This document shows, piece after piece, positions 49,710-58,438 of a stretch of 64,000 nt of DNA. The DNA lies in the NCBI RefSeq assembly GCF_030818895.1, contig NZ_JAUTBA010000001.1, positions 4,526,001 through 4,590,000 on the forward strand, written 5' to 3'. How positions within the stretch are numbered: the first letter of the stretch is position 1; every line of letters begins with the position of its first letter. The notes under the pieces were generated by a model. That model saw nothing but the letters and a program-made list of their open reading frames with translations. It was not told the DNA's origin and made no database searches. Position numbers and translations under genes: made by a program. The DNA is from Sphingobacterium zeae (GTDB lineage: Bacteria; Bacteroidota; Bacteroidia; Sphingobacteriales; Sphingobacteriaceae).

Positions 49710-51035
49710 TTAATTAAAATCAATTCTATATTTAAGCACAAATGCCCACTTGTGATCAGTTACCACAGCTTGATCCGCAGCATTTAAATTATAGATCGGA
49801 CGATTTTGCGCATCAAAAGTCAGCCGGCTACTATTACCGTGCATCAGTAGCGAAATACCTGCATCATAAATTAGACTTTTGTCTTTCAACGCCTTGTAGT
49901 CCCCTACTTGTACAGAAACTGCTGGCTGCAGCTGCAAATTATGTTTGGATGGATTGAAATAAGGAAGTGTACCGCCGACCTGTGCGTAAAATGTATTTCC
50001 CGTGCCAGCATTTGGCAAGCTATTTCCCGCACCATTCAGGCTTGCATTGGCCGCATCGATACCTGTCGCGGGGTTGTTTGTCCCTGCAAAGCGGAGATAG
50101 TTAGGACCATAATCGCTGTGCATGGCCATACCATAGGCACTAATCGAAGTTCCTTTCTCTTTGTCGATGGGCGCATCATAGATGATATCCGCTGCAAAAT
50201 TGCGCATATCGTCATTTTTGGTCATCTGCTGTTCATCCAGATGCCAAAGGGCATTGTGCATATACTCAAATCCAGCCCCTATGCTGAGCACATCTTTTTT
50301 ACCGAGATATGTACCCGAATTAAATGGCGTTTCGTTACTCTCTTTATCGTGAAATGCGTAGCGGAAGTAGCCTGACACATCTTTGCGCGCTTCATTTTTG
50401 CTAAAGGTGGCCTTATTTAATTTTGGATCAGCACTGGCGGCGGAATATGGATCGGCAAGTACCACCCGATAGTCAAATTTGCCAAACTGCCCTTTTGCAT
50501 AGATGCTCATTTCACGCACCACCATATCAGTCGCCCCAGTATTGGATGTCGCATACAAAGGCAAATCGTAAAGCAGTGTATTGAGTGGTCCTGTTGTAAA
50601 TCGGGAAAGACCACGCCAGGTCGAACGGCCGCCACCGATCGCAAGTTTGGGACTGAAACTATATTCCGCATAGGCATCCAAGAGATCCATATACGTATTC
50701 GTCTTGCTGTTGACGTTTACATTAGTAGGCCCCATCTGTAATACAAACAGTAAATTTTCGGTAGGCTTGTAAGTCATCTTCGCCCTAACACGCCGCAGAG
50801 AAAGATCAGATACATTCGAAACGGATTCGTTGTTTACCAAACTCCCCGGATTGAGCTGGCTATATCTCGCCCACAGCTCAGCGTACCCGCTGAAGCTGAT
50901 ATAACGTGTATGCTCCTTATTTAAGAAATGAGTAAGTTTTGGATTTCCAAAATCATTGGTTTGCGCCTCGGCGAGCTGTGCGCTACCTAGTCCCAAACTG
51001 AGGAACAATGCCAAGGTAAGCTGTTTTCTATTCAT
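49710..51035 (-). CDS. Outer-membrane porin (16-18-strand type, 441 aa)
   Basis: A signal peptide (LGSAQLAEAQT) and a repetitive amphipathic beta pattern to a C-terminal Phe-Asn end (VLKYRIDFN), with FSGYAELWARYSQLNPGS and LSLRRVRAKMTYKPTENLLF typical of Bacteroidota porins. It is first in the operon, under a promoter with an OmpR-type direct repeat next to its own two-component system. The substrate is unknown. Confidence 0.85.
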   Translation of the reverse strand: MNRKQLTLALFLSLGLGSAQLAEAQTNDFGNPKLTHFLNKEHTRYISFSGYAELWARYSQLNPGSLVNNESVSNVSDLSLRRVRAKMTYKPTENLLFVLQMGPTNVNVNSKTNTYMDLLDAYAEYSFSPKLAIGGGRSTWRGLSRFTTGPLNTLLYDLPLYATSNTGATDMVVREMSIYAKGQFGKFDYRVVLADPYSAASADPKLNKATFSKNEARKDVSGYFRYAFHDKESNETPFNSGTYLGKKDVLSIGAGFEYMHNALWHLDEQQMTKNDDMRNFAADIIYDAPIDKEKGTSISAYGMAMHSDYGPNYLRFAGTNNPATGIDAANASLNGAGNSLPNAGTGNTFYAQVGGTLPYFNPSKHNLQLQPAVSVQVGDYKALKDKSLIYDAGISLLMHGNSSRLTFDAQNRPIYNLNAADQAVVTDHKWAFVLKYRIDFN

Positions 51036-51067
51036 GATTCAACCTAATTTTGTTTTTTTTGATAAGT

Positions 51068-51115
51068 CAAAATTAGGCTGAATATGGCGGTGATATTATT
51101 AGAAAACCATTAGAA
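51068..51115 (-). promoter_or_regulatory. Porin promoter with OmpR-type direct repeat
   Basis: Minus-strand TAATTTTG box at 51068-51075. Two TTCTAAT repeats (plus strand ATTAGAA at 51098-51104 and 51109-51115) spaced exactly 11 bp lie in the -37 to -54 region, the layout of OmpR-family activator sites. The CCTAATTTTG/CAAAATTAGG pair also makes a hairpin across the start site. Confidence 0.65.
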
Positions 51116-51123
51116 TTTTTAGG

Positions 51124-52503
51124 TTATTCAAGCCCCTTCGGATAGGCAAGTTTAAGTTCAACTGAAAACACAGTTCCTACATGGAGAGTTGAACTAACCG
51201 ATACGGTACCCTGATGCATCTCAATAATCCGCTGAACAATTGAGAGACCGATGCCATGTCCCTCTTTTGAAGGCGTACCCGCCACACGGTAAAACAAATC
51301 AAAGATATGCGGGATATCCTTGCTGTCTATTCCGATACCATGATCTATTACCTGCACCTTCGCTACGGTTTTATTTCTGGAGAGCAATACCTGGGCATGC
51401 CGATCGGCACTATATTTACAGGCATTCTCGATCAGATTAGCAAAGGCCACTTTCAAGAGGTAGGCATTTGCAGAAACCCAAATTTCTTCTTCGTCGATTG
51501 CTGCATCTGCATCAAAAGAGATACTCACCCGATATTCTTTATTTTTCTCTAAGACGACTAATTTCGCTTCAAGCAGTATTTCGTCCAGTCTGATTTCTTC
51601 AAAATTTACCTGCGAACTATCGTAGTTTGCCCGGGCAAAATCCAGCAAGGCTGTCGAAAGTACCGTAGCCTCTTTCGCATCGAGCAATGCCCTATCAATA
51701 GAGGCACAATACTCATCCACATTGGTATTCAGCTGCTGCGCCAACTCCAGTTCGGCGATCATAGCTGCCAAAGGTGTTCTAAACTCGTGTGAAATAATGG
51801 ATACAAAATGGCGCTGGTTGTTGAAAGATTTTTCCAACCGATTGAACGTATTGTTGAATGTTTCGATAAGTTCTGAGAGTTCGTCTTTCGCATTACTATA
51901 GCTGACACGCGTGCTCAAGTTGTGTTCGGACACATCCTTGATCTGATGTATAATGTAATTGATTGGCTTAAGAATATAACGTGCAAATAGAAATGAAGAG
52001 AAAAAAATAAAAAACAGGGCAACAACATAGATCGTTATCAAAATATTTTTTAGCCGTTCCATATGTGCAAAGCCCGTTAGATCGTACGCATGTCCGATCA
52101 AGAAAAAAGGCTTGCCCTCAAACTGATAGTTCAAGCCCATATACAATTCTTTACCTTTTTCCCAAGTTAAAAAACTAGACCTTTTGATCGACTCTAATCT
52201 AACATCTGGATATGTCGGTTCGCCTATATCCGAAAAAACCACCCTATTCTGCTGGTCGAAAACAGTAATCTGCGCTTCGTTGATTAGTTTTTTGTTTTGT
52301 TCGTGAATTTTTCTGATCTGATTTTCCTGTACTTTAGCATCAAAAATAATTTCTGCGCGCCATATGATCTTATAGCGCAGCCGGTCCACAAATTCTTCCT
52401 TTCTATTTAGTTCAGAAAAGAAATAAACCGCATACGCGAATAGAAACAAGATGATAGCCGACGAGAACGTAAATACCAAGGAGGTTCTATTGACAATCTT
52501 CAT
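51124..52503 (-). CDS. Sensor histidine kinase (HAMP-HisKA-HATPase_c)
   Basis: 459 aa: helix 1 at about 10-30, a periplasmic sensor to about 150, helix 2 (ILITIYVVALFFIFFSSFLF), HAMP, then H-box FVSIISHEFRTPLAAMIAEL, N-box AFANLIENACKYS, G1 VIDHGIGI and G2 GHGIGLSI. A standard class-I kinase. It overlaps the response regulator by 4 bp and precedes the porin operon that it likely controls. Confidence 0.95.
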   Translation of the reverse strand: MKIVNRTSLVFTFSSAIILFLFAYAVYFFSELNRKEEFVDRLRYKIIWRAEIIFDAKVQENQIRKIHEQNKKLINEAQITVFDQQNRVVFSDIGEPTYPDVRLESIKRSSFLTWEKGKELYMGLNYQFEGKPFFLIGHAYDLTGFAHMERLKNILITIYVVALFFIFFSSFLFARYILKPINYIIHQIKDVSEHNLSTRVSYSNAKDELSELIETFNNTFNRLEKSFNNQRHFVSIISHEFRTPLAAMIAELELAQQLNTNVDEYCASIDRALLDAKEATVLSTALLDFARANYDSSQVNFEEIRLDEILLEAKLVVLEKNKEYRVSISFDADAAIDEEEIWVSANAYLLKVAFANLIENACKYSADRHAQVLLSRNKTVAKVQVIDHGIGIDSKDIPHIFDLFYRVAGTPSKEGHGIGLSIVQRIIEMHQGTVSVSSTLHVGTVFSVELKLAYPKGLE

Positions 52504-53189
52504 TCTTTATTGGATAAAACAAATCCATGTCCGGATTTCGTATGGATCAATTTTGGTGAAAAATCGCGGTCTATTTTTTTACGTAAATAATTGATATATA
52601 CGTCAATATAATTCGTTCCAGTATCAAAGTTTTTGCTCCAGACATTACGTGCTATCTCATCCTTACTGAGCATGGTTTCCTTATGCTTCAAAAAGAAGTG
52701 GAGGAGATCAAACTCTTTGGGAGTCAACTTGATAAGTTGTCCCTGACTATGAACCTGCTTACTCCGGAGATCAATACTGATACGATCATAGGTCAGCATA
52801 CCTTGAATCTCTTCTTCACTGATTTCCCTGTGCCGCTTGAGCAAGACAGCGATACGTGCAAAAAGTTCACGTATTTCAAAAGGTTTCACCATATAATCAT
52901 CGGCTCCCGCGTCAAAACCAGATATTTTTTCATCGATACTGCCCAATGCCGTGAGCATGATGATCGGAATTCTGGGGTAAGCCGCACGCATCTGTTTACT
53001 GAGCTCTATGCCATTCATTCTTGGTAACATGATGTCTATGATAAGTAAATCATAGTCAACAGATTTGGCTTCTTTGATCGCTGATTCCGCATCACCAAAA
53101 ACATTGACCAGGTAGCCCTGACTTGCCAATCCTTTCTTCACACTTGAAGCAACACGTACATTGTCTTCCACGACCATAATCTTCACCAT
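52500..53189 (-). CDS. OmpR-family response regulator
   Basis: 229 aa: receiver with phospho-acceptor Asp in LLIIDIMLPRMNGIEL, Thr in PIIMLTALGS, Lys in YMVKPFEIREL, and a winged-helix Trans_reg_C domain (KLTPKEFDLLHFFLKHKETM ... NYIDVYINYLRKKID). It is the first gene of the regulator-kinase pair. A diverged solo U block lies about 140 bp upstream. Confidence 0.95.
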   Translation of the reverse strand: MVKIMVVEDNVRVASSVKKGLASQGYLVNVFGDAESAIKEAKSVDYDLLIIDIMLPRMNGIELSKQMRAAYPRIPIIMLTALGSIDEKISGFDAGADDYMVKPFEIRELFARIAVLLKRHREISEEEIQGMLTYDRISIDLRSKQVHSQGQLIKLTPKEFDLLHFFLKHKETMLSKDEIARNVWSKNFDTGTNYIDVYINYLRKKIDRDFSPKLIHTKSGHGFVLSNKE

Positions 53190-53328
53190 TCTAGCGCTCT
53201 TGTATGTATCTAATCAATTATTGCTGGACAAAGTTAGTGATTTTTTAAAATGACAGGACAATTCGGTTTCAACTCATTAAAGATAACAGCAGTATAATCA
53301 AAAATGCAATCCCCTCTTCATATCGCGC

Positions 53329-53373
53329 ACCCGCCATGAGCTTTAGACAACGGTCAGTAAAACTCGGTAAATT
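53329..53373 (-). repeat. Solo U-like block upstream of the OmpR-type regulator
   Basis: GAGCTTTAGACAACGGTCAG followed by TAAAACTCGGTAAAT matches the U core of the P genes closely, but no P gene, -7 box or E element is nearby. Confidence 0.5.
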
Positions 53374-53384
53374 TATCGCTATTG

Positions 53385-54095
53385 CTAAAATGGCATGGTT
53401 ACCACTCGCGAATTATATTGACCTTTTTTAATCTCAAATAAAACTGCATACCCACCAGCCCCATCGCCGTTTACAGTACTGATGTATAAAATATCATTTG
53501 AGTCATCATAGTAGCATGTTGCAAACTCGTTGTTTACATTAAATAGGTTTTCAATTTCCTTCGCTGGGATCTGGATAAATCTTCCCTTTATAGTAGCTTG
53601 AATAGAGGTGTAATGGCTTGTAGGGATTTCGCCATCTGTTCCCCAGACCTGCTGCCCTCTAAATTTATCTACAACGGCATAGCCATCATATTGAGTCGAT
53701 GAAAAATCACCTTTATTTTTTTCATAATCGAAACGATCTGAATTTATTTGCACGATTATATCTTTTGTCATAAATTTTCCTGTGCCTTCATCAGAAAATA
53801 CAGTAGGGATCTGCTTATAGGATTCGATATATTTAATTCTCGAATTGTGTACATATCCAGTGATGCTCTTGTTATGGTTGTCGGTATAATCAACAATTAC
53901 CCAATCGCCAAACGTTTCATCAGTAAATGCATAAACAATTTCATCAGCAGCAATTTTTGAAACAATCGCACTATTAACTGTAGCTTGTTTCCTCACATTT
54001 ACATAGCCTTCTTTGTCAATGATTTTTGCAAATTGAGCCGAGGCTAATTGGCATACTGTGAGAAAAAGTAGTACTAAAAGATATTTGTGATTCAT
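53385..54095 (-). CDS. Secreted bacterial-SH3-domain protein (236 aa)
   Basis: A signal peptide (LTVCQLASAQF) then an SH3b domain at about 22-95: YVNVRKQATVNSAIVSKIAADEIVYAF ... GYVHNSRI (only ends given). The C-terminal part (about 110-236) is a separate beta domain with YDDSNDILYISTVNGDGAGG. SH3b domains bind wall or protein ligands. Confidence 0.8.
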   Translation of the reverse strand: MNHKYLLVLLFLTVCQLASAQFAKIIDKEGYVNVRKQATVNSAIVSKIAADEIVYAFTDETFGDWVIVDYTDNHNKSITGYVHNSRIKYIESYKQIPTVFSDEGTGKFMTKDIIVQINSDRFDYEKNKGDFSSTQYDGYAVVDKFRGQQVWGTDGEIPTSHYTSIQATIKGRFIQIPAKEIENLFNVNNEFATCYYDDSNDILYISTVNGDGAGGYAVLFEIKKGQYNSRVVTMPF

Positions 54096-54178
54096 TTGGT
54101 ATAAGTTATTTATTACTGATAATATTCCTTTATTTCAAGCGAATCTTTGTTTTTGTAAGAACGACTGTATAATTTCCA

Positions 54179-54731
54179 CTAATAAAAATAGTCATCGTAA
54201 CGAATATTATTTTTAGTATATTGACTGTTATCATATGTTCCGTCCTCATTAAAGGTTTCATAGATCGAGGGACTTTGTTTCTTTTTCTCATTTCCATTGG
54301 CATAAAATTCAGTAAAGGTGCCTGTCACCATGTTAGCGATATGAGCTATCTGACCATCTTCATAGTATACTTTTGAGACGCTAAACCACAATGCTTATTT
54401 TTATTCAAAGCCCCCCTCCTTTCAAGCTTTTGTTCAGTACCAGGATAATCTTCTCTATAATATGCTTTAACAATATCACGTTCACCTTCGATAAGTAAAA
54501 CGTCACCCGCATATACTGTAAACTTTTTTGCTATTGATTTTTCAATTGTATGCTTGGTTCTTTCATCTCCCTTCACTACAGTAACCGTTCCGTGAATAAA
54601 GCTATACTTTATCGAAATATCTGCGTTTTGATTGTCATATTTAAAAACATAAATCCCATCTTTGAGTACGACGCTTTTCTTCGTAGCCTGATCAACAACG
54701 CTCACGTTACGGAAAAATAATTGATCCAAAT
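54179..54731 (-). pseudogene. MORN-repeat-like protein gene broken by two frameshifts
   Basis: An ATG at about 54738 followed by one missing A would lead into the frame LDQLFFRNVSVVDQATKKSV. That frame runs to about 54415, where a G6 tract precedes a second shift; the natural continuation is the overlapping frame WFSVSKVYYEDGQIAHIANM ... TEFYANGNEKKKQSPSIYET to 54179. YYEDGQI and FYANGNEK are MORN/YwqK-like turns. Both shifts are at homopolymers. Confidence 0.6.
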
Positions 54732-54781
54732 TTCCATTTTAACATTTAGTGTATTGGTTAGCTGGCGAAGGCTGAACGGCA

Positions 54782-55213
54782 TTATTCACGTTCGAGGATT
54801 ACTTGGATATAACCGTCTTTCTGCTGATAGCTGACGTCATCGAGCTTTAGTTGCTCAATTGTTGTCCCACCACAATTCTGATTTCTTGTCGTATTAATTG
54901 TGAATGGAAAAGATTTTATGGTCGACAGAAATTTATATTGTATAAATCCCTCAGTCCACCCCACTTTAGGAAGTATAACGCGATCGTCGTTTCGTATCTC
55001 ATACTCAACGAGTTTGTTTTCACGATTTCCTAGTTCTTGGCGAAATTCGAAGTTATCTTTATGCAGTTGGCCAGTTGTAATTAAGTTCTTTCCTTCAAGA
55101 TTGACAAACTCAAAAACGACGAGCTCGGGAGGTGTGAAACAATCTTTTTTTTTACATGCCACCATCGTTAGATATAAAAATGCGACTATCATGTATTTAT
55201 GCATCATGTTCAT
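54782..55213 (-). CDS. Small lipoprotein (143 aa), unknown family
   Basis: A lipobox (LTMVAC) then a KKKDCF stretch and a beta-sandwich-like body (VVFEFVNLEGKNLITTGQL, IQYKFLSTIKSFPFTINTT). Typical of small Bacteroidota lipoproteins of unknown role. It lies upstream of the broken MORN-like gene on the same strand. Confidence 0.65.
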   Translation of the reverse strand: MNMMHKYMIVAFLYLTMVACKKKDCFTPPELVVFEFVNLEGKNLITTGQLHKDNFEFRQELGNRENKLVEYEIRNDDRVILPKVGWTEGFIQYKFLSTIKSFPFTINTTRNQNCGGTTIEQLKLDDVSYQQKDGYIQVILERE

Positions 55214-55465
55214 AAAATAATCTTAAAATCGGTAATTTGGTGAAAATCTATAATAACATACAACTATGTGACTAAAATTATGCCAGAAAGAGTCTATACT
55301 TTTAGAGTTGTAGCATTAGATAGTAAGGGTCTGCTATGATGTTATGCTATTCAGTAATTCACCTTTAAAAAAGTAGACTTTTGTTAAATTCACTTTAGTA
55401 AGTATTTTAGTATAAAGGTAAAATAAATGATAATTTTAATAGATTTGACATAAAGGTTAATTACC

Positions 55466-56734
55466 ATGAAGAATAGTACAAAGATCACAAATGCAAGCAT
55501 AGAGTCCGCGGGTTTACCAAAGGATGCTAAGCAAGCCATTGCTGAATATATATGGAATGGATTTGATGCTAAGGCTACAGCAGTATCCATTGCTATTAGG
55601 AGTAATGAACTTGGCTACATCGAACACATTAGCATCAGTGATAATGGAGAAGGGATAGCACCGGATACATTGGACTATTCATTTGGCAACTTTCTGGATT
55701 CACTCAAGAAAGCGCAACCCAAACGTACTTCCTATACACGGGGCAAAAAGGGAAAAGGGCGATTCTCATTTTCCCTTTTTGCCACCCGTGCCACTTGGCA
55801 TACTGTGGTGGCGCAGCGTCAGGGTCTGATAGCGTACACATTAACCATAAACAGAGATACTAAAGAAACATACGATAGCTCTGAATCGCTCCCATCCCAG
55901 TCGGAGCATACAGGAACTACTGTTTTACTCGATGGAATATTTGGCCTAAATGCTATGACATTCGAGTCGGAAGATTTTAAGGATTTTCTGGCACAGGAAT
56001 TTGGCTGGTTCTTGTATCTAAATAAGGAGATGGGCTACAATATCACCATAAATGGTAATCCGATCGCCTATCAGCAGCTGATTCAGGAGACTGATGAAAC
56101 CTCAGTCACGATATATAGTCCCCAAGAGAATTCGTTCGTATTTAAGATTAATTATATCCGATGGAAATATTCTATTGGGGACCGTTACTATTATTATTTC
56201 CTGAACAGTCATAAAGTGGAGGTAACCAAACTGCTGAGTAGTTTTAATAATAATGCTATTGAATTTCACCATTCGGTTTATGTAGAGTCTGCTTTTTTTG
56301 ACAGTTTTGAAATGTCAGATATGACGCTATCTACTGAAGGAAACTTATTCAGCGAGAAAGAACAACAAGTAGTATATCGCAAGCTCTTAGCCGAATTACG
56401 TGATATGCTGGAAAGGAAACAGAAGAAATATGTCCGCGAAAAAGCGGTGGATATCAAATTAGAAGAACTCACACAGAAGAATCTTTTACCCCACTACGGG
56501 CATGCTGATTCTGATAGCGATCGTAAGGCCAAGTTACTCCAGCTGGTGCAGGAGCTCTACATTGCTAATCCACGTGCTTTTGTCGGTATCAAAGCTGATT
56601 TAATTAGGACATACTTAGGCTTCTTGGATCTCTTGCTACAAACAGATCGTAAAGCAGAGATATTACCCATCATTGAGCAGGCAATCCCCCTATCGGATAA
56701 AGAACGGGAAAGGATAGGAATGATATTACGGTAA
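55466..56734 (+). CDS. GHKL-family ATPase (HATPase_c_3, MutL/Hsp90/MORC-like)
   Basis: 422 aa. Bergerat ATP-binding motifs: EYIWNGFDAKATAVS (Glu and Asn), ISDNGEGIAP (DxGxG) and YTRGKKGKGRFSFSLFATRA (lid with GxxGxG). The C-terminal 150 residues are helical with no recognised domain. No kinase dimerisation domain is present, so this is a stand-alone GHKL ATPase; similar proteins occur in bacterial defence operons, but here there is no clear partner. Confidence 0.82.
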   Translation: MKNSTKITNASIESAGLPKDAKQAIAEYIWNGFDAKATAVSIAIRSNELGYIEHISISDNGEGIAPDTLDYSFGNFLDSLKKAQPKRTSYTRGKKGKGRFSFSLFATRATWHTVVAQRQGLIAYTLTINRDTKETYDSSESLPSQSEHTGTTVLLDGIFGLNAMTFESEDFKDFLAQEFGWFLYLNKEMGYNITINGNPIAYQQLIQETDETSVTIYSPQENSFVFKINYIRWKYSIGDRYYYYFLNSHKVEVTKLLSSFNNNAIEFHHSVYVESAFFDSFEMSDMTLSTEGNLFSEKEQQVVYRKLLAELRDMLERKQKKYVREKAVDIKLEELTQKNLLPHYGHADSDSDRKAKLLQLVQELYIANPRAFVGIKADLIRTYLGFLDLLLQTDRKAEILPIIEQAIPLSDKERERIGMILR

Positions 56735-56776
56735 CAACATGAATAGATTGCAGTAAACTTCTCATCTTCTTCCAGT

Positions 56777-57523
56777 ATGACTTGTCAAGAACCCATCAAA
56801 ATTTATAGTAAGATGTTCTATCTTTATCCTCAACTGATCGCAATAATCGTTGTCGGTCTCTTTACATCACAGTCTATTGCCCAAGAAAAGCTAAAAGTCA
56901 ATTATAAATACCTAACCTATCTCCCTAAAAATTACCATACAGATACGTCCACACATCCATTGGTTATCTATCTTCACGGAGGATCTCAAAAGGGCAATGA
57001 TCTTGAAAAATTGAAGATCTATGGCTTACCGTATTTAGTAGATCAAGGAAAGGAATTTGATTTTGTAATGGTTGCACCACAATGTCCGGAGGGTAGATAT
57101 TGGTCTACGGAAAATTGGTTCGACTCGCTTTACAATGAAATAACCTCAAACTACCGCATCGACAAGCGTCGCGTTTATGTGACTGGAATAAGTATGGGTG
57201 GATATGGAACCTACGCTGCAGCACTGGATCATCCCGAAAAAATTGCGGCAATTGTCCCATTGTGTGGAGGAGTAAATGATAGCGATACTACTCGCATTTG
57301 CACGCTCAGAGACATCCCCATCCTGACCTATCACGGAACGGCGGATGACCAAATCTCCATATATGAAACAGAAAGGATAGTCAAATCTCTAGAGGAGTGC
57401 AATGGTGAAATTATTTTCCACCGTCTTACAGGAAAAGGTCACAGCATCCAGTACCTCTATGAAACTGAGCCCTGGATTTATGAATGGTTGTTGATGCACC
57501 GCAAGGCGATAAATAACGAATAA
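56777..57523 (+). CDS. Secreted carboxylesterase/phospholipase-like alpha/beta hydrolase
   Basis: About 240 aa, with a likely start at 56813 (MFYLYPQLIAIIVVGLF) giving a clean signal peptide. Motifs: oxyanion region YLHGGSQKGND, nucleophile VTGISMGGYGTYA, Asp in TYHGTADDQISI, His in TGKGHSIQ. It resembles esterases that release acyl or feruloyl groups. It follows the GHKL gene by 42 bp but functional linkage is unclear. Confidence 0.85.
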   Translation: MTCQEPIKIYSKMFYLYPQLIAIIVVGLFTSQSIAQEKLKVNYKYLTYLPKNYHTDTSTHPLVIYLHGGSQKGNDLEKLKIYGLPYLVDQGKEFDFVMVAPQCPEGRYWSTENWFDSLYNEITSNYRIDKRRVYVTGISMGGYGTYAAALDHPEKIAAIVPLCGGVNDSDTTRICTLRDIPILTYHGTADDQISIYETERIVKSLEECNGEIIFHRLTGKGHSIQYLYETEPWIYEWLLMHRKAINNE

Positions 57524-57539
57524 CTTTACATCCACGCTA

Positions 57540-58171
57540 TTATGCTATATTCCAATCTTTATTTAAAATTATCTCGGGATTGCTTTTAACGGCTTCATCG
57601 GTTAGATTTTTCACTATAAAAACGTTACCGATTAGGCGAAAACGATAAGTCTTTGCTATCGTTTGGATATATACTGAAGCAGTATATCCCTTGTAATATG
57701 AATGTTTTACGTTAATAGCGACTATATCTTTAAAAAAAATAGTAGTATGCTGAAATAGATAAAAAAAGCACACAGTACCCTCTTTTATTATATAAGATGG
57801 CATAAATTTCTCATAAAACGGAGCCATATTATTGACCTTTAACAGATTTTCCATATCTGTTTCTGACAGCGAATTAATTGACTGCGGATAATTATTAATC
57901 ATTTTTTTTACAAAAAAAATGACTGGAGTAACAATCATTAAGGCAAAGCCAAAAAGAACCAATGTATAGATATAGCTGTCGCTTATCCTTGCATTATAAC
58001 GATCGTCACCCAAAATTGCTTTTCCATAAGACATCGTTTCCATCATTGTTCCGACGAAAAAAACAACCGGAAGTATAAGCGTTACCGACAGCATAATGCC
58101 AATAATGATTCGACTTCGCCGTAGTAAGCCATCTGTAAAAAACTCTTTCCCTGTTTTGCTTTAATGTTCAT
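57540..58171 (-). CDS. Two-helix membrane protein (about 205 aa), possibly frameshifted at its start
   Basis: Helices near MLSVTLILPVVFFVGTM and YIYTLVLFGFALMIVTPVIF, then a PH/YcxB-like cytoplasmic tail (ATTIFFKDIVAINVKHSYY, YRFRLIGNVFIV). From an ATG at 58171 the sequence MNIKAK continues one base out of frame as TGKEFFTDGLLRRSRIIIGI into MLSV at 58094, so either the gene starts at 58094 or an indel in an AAAA run splits it. Function unknown. Confidence 0.6.
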
Positions 58172-58438
58172 AAACTTGCTTTAGTAGCCCCGCATGTCCA
58201 AAAAGATTTGTATACAAGTTATACTGCATATCCGATTCCAATACACTCATTTAAACTTACCTAAAGTTTTATCTGCCTAATCCACCGTTTAATAATCGAC
58301 AACTAGCATTTGTGATTTGTTTTAAAAATTCAATTACCATAAGAAAATATTGCTAATGTCAGTAAGGCGGCTTTAGCCACACTACCAGGGAACTCGGGGG
58401 CTACATCTAGTTACTTGATAGAAATCTTTAAATGTTGA
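58172..58438. other. Intergenic stretch with a weak solo U block
   Basis: A region of about 30 bp at 58368-58400 (GGCTTTAGCCACACTACC ... GAACTCGG) resembles the U core of the P genes at roughly 24 of 33 positions. Nothing else is visible. Confidence 0.35.
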
